Source: JAHBNG01 sp039028975
GTDB lineage: Bacteria > Chloroflexota > Anaerolineae > Caldilineales > Caldilineaceae
Direction: 5' to 3'
NCBI GenBank assembly: GCA_039028975.1
Contig: JBCCHB010000030.1
Span: 1 to 64,000 of the forward strand
DNA length: 64,000 nucleotides
A model generated the notes under the pieces. The model saw only the letters and a list, made by a program, of their open reading frames with translations, did no database searches and was not told the origin of the DNA. Each line of letters opens with the position of its first letter. Position 1 is the first letter of the stretch. A program made the position numbers and the translations under genes. Positions 1-6,969 of the stretch are shown piece after piece.

Positions 1-388
1 CAAATGATATTTTGTAGGTAAATCTGAAACGGAGATTCTCACGCTGTATTTTTGATGCCTATCCGGTCAATACGCGCTCAAATCAGTTAATTTTGGGTAG
101 AAATCGCTTCTGTTTGAACAAAACTCTTCAAAAATAAGGTGGTAAACCATACGTATATCGTCACTCTTTCAGATTCATCCCAAAATTTACGAAATTGGAG
201 GAAAGGTCAGTAGTCGCTCATTCGTCTTAAGGATGACGAATATTCGACTCAAATCTCTAAGCCACATAGTCTCTATTTAGTAGGTACCTTTACCCGTCGA
301 AGACATCATTAAAACGACATCACTAAATAGGTGCAATGTGGCATCAACACTCTTTAACACTGTATAAACAAATGAAAGGAAACAGACC
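1..388. other. Intergenic leader region, no gene seen
   Basis: AT-rich sequence with no convincing coding frame and no recognised RNA gene. It presumably carries the promoter of the small secreted protein that starts at 389, but I could not pick a clear -35/-10 pair. The ribosome-binding site of that gene (AAAGGAAA) lies just before 389. Confidence 0.5.
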
Positions 389-772
389 ATGTTTAAGCGA
401 ATCGCAGCTATTGCTTTAGTTTTAAGTATCTTAGTTGGCGCAGTTGTTATGCCTGCATCAGCAGCCGTGGAAATATGCTATGAGATAGAATCAAATGGCA
501 AAATTGGCAGGATTTGTATCCCCTTTGCTGTCAGACAGGTTGAACTCCCCTTGTGGCCATACTCTGAATACGAGCAACAAGGTATTGGTATCTCGCCTGT
601 TGTTGAAGCCATTAAAGAGGTCGTCGGTCCAGAGTCCGCACCATGGGCAGAGGCACTCCTCGGTGGTGATGGAACCCCGTGGGTACTGACAGACATTCAT
701 GGAAAGCACAAGCTATTGCTCGACATGGAAAATGAAGCGTTAGTGCCGCTACAAATGGAAGCAACGAGATAA
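389..772 (+). CDS. Small secreted protein of unknown function
   Basis: Encodes 127 residues. Residues 1-25 form a classical Sec signal peptide (MFKRIAAIALVLS start, then PASAA as a likely cleavage site). The mature part is about 100 residues, mildly acidic, with two cysteines near its N-terminus (EICYEI and GRICIP) that could form a disulfide. The ATG is preceded by AAAGGAAA at a suitable distance, which supports this start. I do not recognise a family. It is a single plus-strand gene facing a run of minus-strand genes, and a palindrome follows it at 799-877. Confidence 0.7.
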   Translation: MFKRIAAIALVLSILVGAVVMPASAAVEICYEIESNGKIGRICIPFAVRQVELPLWPYSEYEQQGIGISPVVEAIKEVVGPESAPWAEALLGGDGTPWVLTDIHGKHKLLLDMENEALVPLQMEATR

Positions 773-798
773 GTTGACCCTTGTTCGCATAACATTCC

Positions 799-877
799 TA
801 TAGTTTTTTAGAAAACGATTTTTTCAACGTTCTCCAAACTTGTCAAAGGGGCGTTGGGAAAATCGTTTTTCTGATAT
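799..877. repeat. Palindromic element or terminator downstream of the secreted protein
   Basis: Imperfect inverted repeat. GAAAACGATTTT plus CAACG (811-829) pairs with CGTTG plus AAAATCGTTTTTC (852-871). The outer ends TATAG and GATATC resemble the ends of the TATAGT..GAAAAG palindrome family at 11572, 18066 and 52529. It could act as a terminator for the gene ending at 772 or be a non-autonomous mobile element; the sequence fits both. Confidence 0.6.
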
Positions 878-977
878 CTGTAGTTCTGCCATTTTTGCGG
901 CCATGTCCTTGCTGGTTCACGTTTAACATCTTCACCAGTTGAAACTTACATCGCGCAAAAGATAAACGCCACTCACC

Positions 978-1362
978 GGAAGGGATAATGCGCACAAGTG
1001 GATGAGCTCACCAAAGGGTGCCGCTTTCCTCTATGATCGTCCAGAACGGCAGGACGCTTTAGAGCCTCTCTCTGTGAGTCATGGCTGGAATCGACCAAAC
1101 TCTGAACGATCCCAATTCCTTGACTACTTCTCCGACACTGGTACTGCCGCCCGTCAGCCCCGATTCCATGTTCTCCCAACTGCGCTCGATCCCCATTCCA
1201 GGTAAGGCCAGCGACTACAGGCACTTCTGGGAGGAGCATAAAATTATTGTGCCGATCTTTGAGTGGCACGGGCATACGTTTGTACGAATTTCGGTGCAGG
1301 GGTATGACACGCCGGAGGATGTGGATACATTGGTTTCGGCAATTGCAGAAGTACAAAGGTGA
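978..1362 (+). pseudogene. Decayed class-V aminotransferase (isopenicillin-N-epimerase-like) fragment
   Basis: Starting at 978 the translation reads NAHKWMSSPKGAAFLYDRPE, the PLP-lysine region of fold-type I class-V aminotransferases, where the HKW lysine (codon 996-998) is the Schiff-base residue. It continues to a YFSDTGT segment. The frame then shifts, and a second frame (1081-1362) carries the family's C-terminus: SIPIP, then EEHKIIVPIFEW, RISVQGY and DTPEDVDTLV. The N-terminal half and the part between the two segments are missing. The gene is therefore a remnant, not functional. A 207-bp part recurs at 32928-33136 with the same internal deletion. Confidence 0.8.
1012..1218. repeat. Direct repeat D1 (second copy at 32928-33136)
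   Basis: About 207 bp, nearly identical to 32928-33136 in the same orientation, beginning CAAAGGGT and ending AGCGACTAC. Differences are scattered substitutions plus a small change around 1141-1152. Both copies carry the same deletion inside the aminotransferase frame, so the copy was made after decay had begun. Confidence 0.9.
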
Positions 1363-1696
1363 CTGTAGGTATTTTTTGCTAAGTCTCGAACCTACTCTGG
1401 CAATCAGTTACCCGAATTCATCTCTTCGAGTGAGAAGAGATGAATTCGGGGCTGATGGGAACGGAAGATATTGGGGAGTTTGAGGCTCAAAATGGAAGAT
1501 GCGTACAACGTTTTGGCGGTATTACAATCCGTACAATCCTTCATAACCCGGATTGATGAGTAGAGTTTTTGGATTGATTGTAAACCTCGTATCCGTTTAT
1601 TCCATCCATCTGGGCTATACCTGGCCTTACTCAATCATTGAGCAATCTCTTTGCCACCAGGAAATATCGTAAGCACCTGCCGATCCTGGCGTACGA
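1363..1696. repeat. Non-coding gap with a perfect 17-bp hairpin (1411-1450)
   Basis: CCCGAATTCATCTCTTC at 1411-1427 is followed, after a 6-nt loop, by its exact reverse complement at 1434-1450. There is no T-run on either side, so it is not a canonical terminator. The rest of the gap shows no convincing gene. Confidence 0.75.
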
Positions 1697-2392
1697 TTAT
1701 TGTAGAATCTTTGCTTTGCCGTCTTCCACGACCTGTACAATCGGCAGGTAAACCGCGTCACCGACTGGAGCAAAAGAGAACTGCCCCAAAACCGTATCCA
1801 AATCGGAGATATTGGCCAGAGCATCTCGGATCCCGTTCGAATCAAGTGACTCAGCAGCGGCCATAGCCGAAGCCAGAATCTGGATGTTGGCATATCCCAA
1901 TGCAGCGAACGCAGACGGGTCGGTTCCGTATTCGTCCCTGTATTTCTGAATAAAGTTTCGATTTCCCGGTGTTTCAGCCGTCATCGTCCAAGCGGACCGA
2001 AAAATCGCCCCTTCGGCCGCGCCATTAGCACCTTTTATTTGCTCTTGTGTCAGCGTGACACCAACGATAAGCGGGACAGAGTTTGGAATACCAAGCTGGT
2101 GGGCTTGGGACACAATCTCCATTGCCGGTGCCGATAAAGCCGCGACTAAGACTGCATCAGGTTTCAAATCATTGATGCGCGTTAATTGGTCGAAGAAGTC
2201 GGTTTCATTGCTTTCGAAGGTCTCCACGGTCAGAATTTCGACGCCTAAATCATTGAGGGCTGCCGTCATCACCTCATAGCTACTCTCGGAGTGGGCATCG
2301 CCGCTAGCGTGTATGACAGCCACCTTTTGATAATCCAGTTTCTCCTGGCTAATCCTAACCAGGTTATCATTGTGATTTATTTTTTGTAACTA
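1697..2392 (-). pseudogene. Truncated ABC-type amino-acid/branched-chain substrate-binding protein
   Basis: The open frame encodes the C-terminal two thirds of a type-1 periplasmic binding protein (Peripla_BP_6 / LivJ-like). Readable segments are SQEKLDYQKVAVIHASGD, DFFDQLTRIND, PDAVLVAALS and the C-terminal GQFSFAPVGDAV. The signal peptide and N-terminal lobe are missing. The frame closes upstream at about 2392, next to repeat R1. An in-frame GTG near 2323 could start translation, but the product would lack half of the ligand site. It is probably a relic of a gene related to the tandem binding protein at 15690-18059. Confidence 0.75.
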
Positions 2393-2404
2393 CCAGGGGG
2401 ATAT

Positions 2405-2535
2405 TGGCTTACGTGGTTCAGTATAAGGCGAGCAGGACAGAAAATCATCGGCCTGGCATGGAGAAATATCTCCACGAACTGACCAGGCGCATGCGATTTT
2501 TGTTAATGTGAGTTGATGGGTTCTACAACAATTGT
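2405..2535. repeat. Intergenic repeat R1, diverged copy of the R family
   Basis: The first ~40 bp (ACGTGGTTCAGTATA through AGAAAATCATCG) match the R2 (5584-5723) and R3 (24350-24487) repeats. The rest has diverged: the central palindrome is replaced by CCAGGCGCATGCG, and the end carries a TACAACAATTGTA-like palindrome. Like the other copies it lies just downstream of a minus-strand gene. Confidence 0.65.
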
Positions 2536-2549
2536 AAGAGATCTGATTT

Positions 2550-3137
2550 CTAATTGGTCATGCCAGTCGAATCAACCTGGCGACAGTTGGCTGGTAGATC
2601 GTTTCCGCTTACCTTAAAATCATCACAGGTGAGGACGAGATAGTTGAATCGACCTACGCCAAAGCCAACAAGTGCAATCACCACAGCAATTATCATCAAT
2701 GAGCGCTGGTACTGTCTATCTTTAACTTCTAACAGCGACTCATTCGTAATGACTGATACAACATAAATCGTGTAGGGCAAACAGACGACCGCGATCAAAA
2801 GGGTAATGACCGAGATAAGATCATAGGCTGCATCAGAGCCGCCTATCATTGTCAAGAGAGATTCGAGAACGAGGATTATCGATGGAGCGGCCAGCATCAG
2901 AATGCCCCACCACTGAATCAGCGATTTGTCCCGCAAGGTCAAACTGATGACGAGCAGCGTAACTGTTGCTGTGACCCAAACCCAGAAAAACTCGCTAAAA
3001 AAGATGGTGCCAAAGGCGCCAAGGTTAAAGGCTAACTCCCAAATTGTCAGCGCAAGCGCAATGGATGCCAGCAACAGTGTCTTGAGCTGTGGGTTGATCT
3101 GTTGTTCCAACTCTGCCAAGTCTTTTTCTTTAAACAT
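2550..3137 (-). CDS. Membrane protein of unknown function
   Basis: Encodes 195 residues. A short charged N-terminus (MFKEKDLAELEQQ) is followed by about five hydrophobic segments (roughly residues 19-46, 52-67, 75-97, 105-128 and 146-167), then a polar C-terminal tail with two cysteines (TCDDF and NCRQ). There is no motif that assigns a family. It is separated by about 90 bp from the amine oxidase upstream and could be co-transcribed with it. Confidence 0.6.
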   Translation of the reverse strand: MFKEKDLAELEQQINPQLKTLLLASIALALTIWELAFNLGAFGTIFFSEFFWVWVTATVTLLVISLTLRDKSLIQWWGILMLAAPSIILVLESLLTMIGGSDAAYDLISVITLLIAVVCLPYTIYVVSVITNESLLEVKDRQYQRSLMIIAVVIALVGFGVGRFNYLVLTCDDFKVSGNDLPANCRQVDSTGMTN

Positions 3138-3227
3138 TAGGTAGAGACCATTGCTTCACCAATTGCCATGAGCATCTTCAGATACTCACGAGTGGCGATA
3201 CTTGTGATAGATGAATTTGAAGCTTGT

Positions 3228-4769
3228 TCATGACTCATTTTGTAGAATGTCAGCCACAGCACGTAACGCGGATTCAAGCGCGCCCTGCATCCAGCTATGG
3301 GTTAGCGACGTGTGTTCCCCCGCAAAATGGATTCGGCCTTCTGGTGTAGCAATGTGTTCATGCAAGGCACTATGCTGGCCCGGCGCAAAAAATGCATAGG
3401 CACCGCGACTCCAAGGGTGTTGGTCCCAACTCCAGGAGGCGGATCGTCGGACTATGCCTGGTTCGTTTAGTTGAGGATGAATCTGGCTTAGATGCCTGAT
3501 GACTTCCTGGGACCGTGTTCTGACCGAAAGTGCAGAGAGGCGACGGGCATTGTTCCCCCACGTATAGGAGGCGAGCATGACACCAGGCCCAGCCGAAATG
3601 TCAGAATCTTGAGCTGAAGCGTTATCCGACGGATAGTAGACCGAACCAATCGGCAAGTCAGTCACCGTACCGCCGCCATAGATATTCTCTTCGCTTTCCC
3701 AGAAGCGCTGATTGGCAACAACAAAAGTTTTGACGGCTGAATCGTAGTGAAGTTGACGAATCGCTCGCTGTTTTGGGCCGGAGAGGGCGGGGGAAACATC
3801 AATGCGTTCCAGAACGGAAAAAGGAACCGTGCAGAGAAGATAATCGCCTTCGGCTCGTTTTTCCTCCCTATTTTCACGATAAATAGCGGCGACCCGCTTC
3901 TGCTCCAGATTCTGCTCTATGCGGATGACAGGGCGTCCCAACATTGGCTTTGACTTTAAGTTTTCAGCAAACGCAGCGGGTAAGCGATCCATGCCACCCA
4001 CAATCTCATCAAAGTCATGAATCCATACCTCCTCAATCTCTTCGCGTAAATGCTCAGTCAAGGCTGAGGGGAGTAGCGTTTCCAACGCATAAGTCGTAGA
4101 CAAAAATTCGATTGCCTCATGGGATAATCCGCCATCAAGTAGGGCCTGATACAACGAAATCTTATCCAGCTCGCGAATGGTCTCCGTTTGCGGGCTCAGC
4201 GCATAGAGATCGTCTTTTTCTTCTTGCGACAGGTTTTCGATGAGGGAGATGATCACATTGACCCATAAATCGTCGGGGAGTAACCCTTGTTCGCCATCAG
4301 TCAAGGTATAAAGGTCGCCAAATTGATCGACGTTCTTGATTCGGTCGTGTTTGTTGCGCAAATGATAGAAGGCGTCTGAATTTGAATGCACAAATGGGCG
4401 CAGCTCTAAACCAAACATTTTGACATAATGTCGGGTTAGGTCGTGGTTCTGTGGGATCCGCATTGGCCCTGCTTCGCCATACAAGCCATCGCCAAAGCGT
4501 AACGTCCTGGCACGACCGCCAATGTGGCGTTGGTCGGCCTCCAGAATTGTACATTGATGCCCCAGCTTTTCCAGTTCATACGCAGCACACAGACCGGCCA
4601 GGCCCGCACCAACAATAATGATCTCCAGCGGCTCTTCGGATTCAAGGTTGAAGCCTGCCACTTCCTTTAATCGAAAATTGCTCAAAGAGATGCCTGAGAA
4701 GAGGGCCAGGCTTTGCATAAAGCGACGTCGGTTTATTTGAGCATGGTTCATTTGGGTTGATTGCAACAT
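3228..4769 (-). CDS. Flavin-containing monoamine/L-amino-acid oxidase
   Basis: Encodes 513 residues from the ATG at 4769; an alternative upstream start would add 11. Residues 10-40 resemble a twin-arginine export signal (NRRRFMQSLALFSG), so the enzyme may act outside the membrane. The FAD-binding Rossmann motif is VGAGLAGLCAAYELEKLG, followed by the GGRART loop. The C-terminal flavin motif GRIHFAGEHTS..WMQGALESALRA is intact. Length and motif order fit FAD amine oxidases that oxidise primary amines or L-amino acids to the imine with H2O2 release. The substrate cannot be read from sequence. The next gene upstream encodes a lipoprotein. Confidence 0.88.
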   Translation of the reverse strand: MLQSTQMNHAQINRRRFMQSLALFSGISLSNFRLKEVAGFNLESEEPLEIIIVGAGLAGLCAAYELEKLGHQCTILEADQRHIGGRARTLRFGDGLYGEAGPMRIPQNHDLTRHYVKMFGLELRPFVHSNSDAFYHLRNKHDRIKNVDQFGDLYTLTDGEQGLLPDDLWVNVIISLIENLSQEEKDDLYALSPQTETIRELDKISLYQALLDGGLSHEAIEFLSTTYALETLLPSALTEHLREEIEEVWIHDFDEIVGGMDRLPAAFAENLKSKPMLGRPVIRIEQNLEQKRVAAIYRENREEKRAEGDYLLCTVPFSVLERIDVSPALSGPKQRAIRQLHYDSAVKTFVVANQRFWESEENIYGGGTVTDLPIGSVYYPSDNASAQDSDISAGPGVMLASYTWGNNARRLSALSVRTRSQEVIRHLSQIHPQLNEPGIVRRSASWSWDQHPWSRGAYAFFAPGQHSALHEHIATPEGRIHFAGEHTSLTHSWMQGALESALRAVADILQNES

Positions 4770-4838
4770 GATTTTCTCTATTTCCTTAGATTCGATACAC
4801 ACTGGGAATGCGTTCGTTACAGGTTAGTTAGGTGAGAC

Positions 4839-4904
4839 GCATTCTGGGAATAGGTCTCGATCGTTCGCATCTACTAACTCAATACTGACCTATTCTCAGA
4901 ACGC
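4839..4904 (-). terminator. Imperfect hairpin downstream of the lipoprotein gene
   Basis: GCATTCTGGGAATAGGTC (4839-4856) pairs with GACCTATTCTCAGAACGC (4887-4904) with two mismatches. It lies between the lipoprotein stop (4932) and the amine oxidase start. It lacks a T-run, so it may be an mRNA-end structure or a palindromic repeat and not a strict Rho-independent terminator. Confidence 0.5.
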
Positions 4905-4931
4905 GGCCAGGTACTTATTTGTGAAAGCGCC

Positions 4932-5471
4932 TTAGTGATTCGGGAATTGCTCAGGGAATTCAATCGAGACACGCTCCCCCTCAAGCGGTGCATCAAAGGT
5001 GAATAGAAACTCGGCGTCCAGATTGTGTGGCTCGTCCTCGGGTCCGATGACGCCGCCTTCTAATACACCTGTCACCGTTTCAAATGTCTCATCAAAGGTC
5101 AATACGTAGCGAACAACACCGAAGCCAAATAACGTCATCGGATCCCGGTTGTAGGTGATGTCAACAACCTTGGCTGTGATTTCTCGTGGCCCTGTCTGTT
5201 CCCACGTTCCTACCTGGTCGCTAAAAGGGTTGTATTCAGGAACGCCCCCCTCTTGCTCCGAGCTGATGCCCTGGAAGTTGCCATCTTCCCACAGTGTGAC
5301 AAGATGTTGGACGCCCGTCGTTGTCTCGGTGACAAAATATAGACCCGCGACCGGGATGGGTTCAGTGCTGTTTGCCTCTGCGATCTCGTAGGGAGACATA
5401 ACACAGCCGACACCCAAAGACGTGATAATAACAACTACAGTGACCAAAGCAACTATTTTTCTCAATTTCAT
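4932..5471 (-). CDS. Lipoprotein of unknown function
   Basis: Encodes 179 residues. The start at 5471 is fixed by AAGGAGAACAAAATG. The signal peptide MKLRKIVALVTVVVIITSL ends in the lipobox LGVGC, so the mature protein should be lipid-anchored at its cysteine. The rest is beta-rich, with short repeated patterns such as LVTLWEDGNFQG and RYVLTFDETFETVTG, which suggests a small beta-barrel or lipocalin-like fold. No enzyme motif is visible. The gene lies directly upstream of the amine oxidase on the same strand, with a hairpin between them. Confidence 0.65.
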   Translation of the reverse strand: MKLRKIVALVTVVVIITSLGVGCVMSPYEIAEANSTEPIPVAGLYFVTETTTGVQHLVTLWEDGNFQGISSEQEGGVPEYNPFSDQVGTWEQTGPREITAKVVDITYNRDPMTLFGFGVVRYVLTFDETFETVTGVLEGGVIGPEDEPHNLDAEFLFTFDAPLEGERVSIEFPEQFPNH

Positions 5472-5583
5472 TTTGTTCTCCTTGTTAGCGAAATGTTGAA
5501 GCGCGGCATCTGTATTTGGATGCCTTTTTATAAACCTGTACAAACTGTGTAAGTGAAGCGATAATCTGCGTTAGCGATTAGAC

Positions 5584-5723
5584 GTAAACTGACGTGGTTT
5601 AGTTTAAGGCAGTGCGCGCAGAAAATCATCGTTCAGACGTGGAAATATTGCTCAACAAAAAAGACCGACTGCAGGCGGTCTCATCGACAACTGATGATGG
5701 GGACTACGACAAATGTTGTAGTA
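5584..5723. repeat. Intergenic repeat R2
   Basis: About 140 bp that match R3 (24350-24487) almost throughout. Shared parts are the ACGTGGTTTAG head, AAAATCATCGTTCAGACG, the GACCG..CGGTC palindrome, the TCATCGACAACTGATGATGG segment and a final TAC-ACAAATGTTGTA palindrome. It sits immediately after the stop of the gene ending at 5751. Read on the minus strand it contains a Rho-independent terminator. Confidence 0.85.
5657..5680 (-). terminator. Rho-independent terminator of the exporter/cyclase gene
   Basis: On the minus strand GACCGCCTGCAGTCGGTC is followed by TTTTTT. It lies about 70 bp beyond the stop at 5751 and probably ends the RiPP cluster transcript. Confidence 0.8.
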
Positions 5724-5750
5724 TTTACTACACCTTCTATATGCACTCAA

Positions 5751-6917
5751 TTATTGGATATCGATTTCAAACAGCTTGGGCCACAGCTTTCCCGTAACAA
5801 AGAGCCGCTGATTAACTGCATCGTATGCGATCCCATTCAATACATCCGCAGGCTGACTCTGCTCTGTTGGCGTTAGCAGACCCGTCAAGTCAAGCCACGC
5901 CGTCACCTGACCTGTCACCGGATCGATGAGAGCAATGCGATCTGTCTGCCAGATGTTGGCATAGACCAGACCGTTGACATACTCCAACTCATTGAGGTTG
6001 GATACCGGTTGCCCCATTGCCGTCACCTGCACACGTCCGATTTCAGCGAATGTATTAGCATCCCAGAAGTAGAGGGTGTCCGTTCCATCGCTCACGATCA
6101 GCCGTTCGCCATCGTGGGTAATGCCCCAGCCCTCGGTGGGGTAGGCAAAGTCTCGCTGCAGCGTCAGACTTTCTTTGTCATAGACAAATCCGACATGGGA
6201 ACGCCAAGTCAGCTGAACAACGCTGTCCCCAAAGATCGTAATTCCTTCACCAAAATAGGGGGTGGGCAGCGCTGTCATTTGCTGTACTTGGCCAGTGGCC
6301 AGGTCAACCTTGCGTACCGAAGAACGCCCCTGTAACCCCGTACCCTCATACAGCACGCCGGCCGCATACGCCAATCCCTGGGTAAATGCGTTGGGATCGT
6401 GGGGGTACTCACGAACAACACGATAGCCAACAACAGGAATACTAGTTGGCTCCACCCTGTGCATCAGCCACCGCGCCGGCGAGACCGTCTGGACATCGAC
6501 ATCGATCTGTCCAGTCAGCGCGCCAGCGTAGTCTGCGAAGGTGAAGGGTTCGTTCAGTAGCGAAAACGTTGCCTGCACAGGGCCGATGCCGCTGTCGTTA
6601 TCGAACTTGGTCACAACGACAGGCAGCACGCGCGTCTGGAAATCGCTTGGCCCAGCCAAACGCAATCGCGCTCGCTGACCCAGCCGCATATGCTCCGCTG
6701 CTGACTGCGGGAATTGCGCGGTCAGCGCCCGCTCCTGCCGCAGTTGCGCCACCGAAACCCGCATTGGCTGGCTCGATTCCACCAAGGCAACCCTCGCCCA
6801 GAAAAACCAGGTCAGCCACAACCCACTAAATAAGACCATCACACCGAACCATACAACGAAGACGCCCGACTCATCCCCCTGCGCCGCCCTTACTGTTCTC
6901 GAAAACGGAGACGCCAT
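5751..6917 (-). CDS. HlyD-like membrane adaptor fused to glutaminyl-peptide cyclotransferase
   Basis: Encodes 388 residues. Residues 1-155 comprise a cytoplasmic N-terminus, one membrane segment (20-42) and a short beta domain. This part is clearly paralogous to the stub HlyD protein at 10116-10574 (shared GQRARLRL/GQSARLYL, LPVVVT/IPAVVT, and a VSPA/ISPA ending). Residues 165-388 form a glutaminyl cyclase of the plant/bacterial beta-propeller type (Glu_cyclase_2). Visible motifs are AFTQG (175-181), YEGTG (190-194), YFGEG, EGWGITHDG, NELEY (309-313), NIW (321-323), NGIAYD and TGKLWP (375-380). These enzymes convert N-terminal Gln to pyroglutamate. The fusion would hold the cyclase on the outer face beside the exporter. 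It is the last gene of the cluster, 52 bp after the C39 transporter. Confidence 0.88.
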   Translation of the reverse strand: MASPFSRTVRAAQGDESGVFVVWFGVMVLFSGLWLTWFFWARVALVESSQPMRVSVAQLRQERALTAQFPQSAAEHMRLGQRARLRLAGPSDFQTRVLPVVVTKFDNDSGIGPVQATFSLLNEPFTFADYAGALTGQIDVDVQTVSPARWLMHRVEPTSIPVVGYRVVREYPHDPNAFTQGLAYAAGVLYEGTGLQGRSSVRKVDLATGQVQQMTALPTPYFGEGITIFGDSVVQLTWRSHVGFVYDKESLTLQRDFAYPTEGWGITHDGERLIVSDGTDTLYFWDANTFAEIGRVQVTAMGQPVSNLNELEYVNGLVYANIWQTDRIALIDPVTGQVTAWLDLTGLLTPTEQSQPADVLNGIAYDAVNQRLFVTGKLWPKLFEIDIQ

Positions 6918-6969
6918 ATCCCAATCACCCCCTTCACCTTGTCACCCTCTCACCTTGTCGCTCACCCAC

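Noticed and set aside
1404..1634. Minus-strand frame of 76 residues
   Set aside because: It runs through the perfect hairpin at 1411-1450 and shows no protein-like features.
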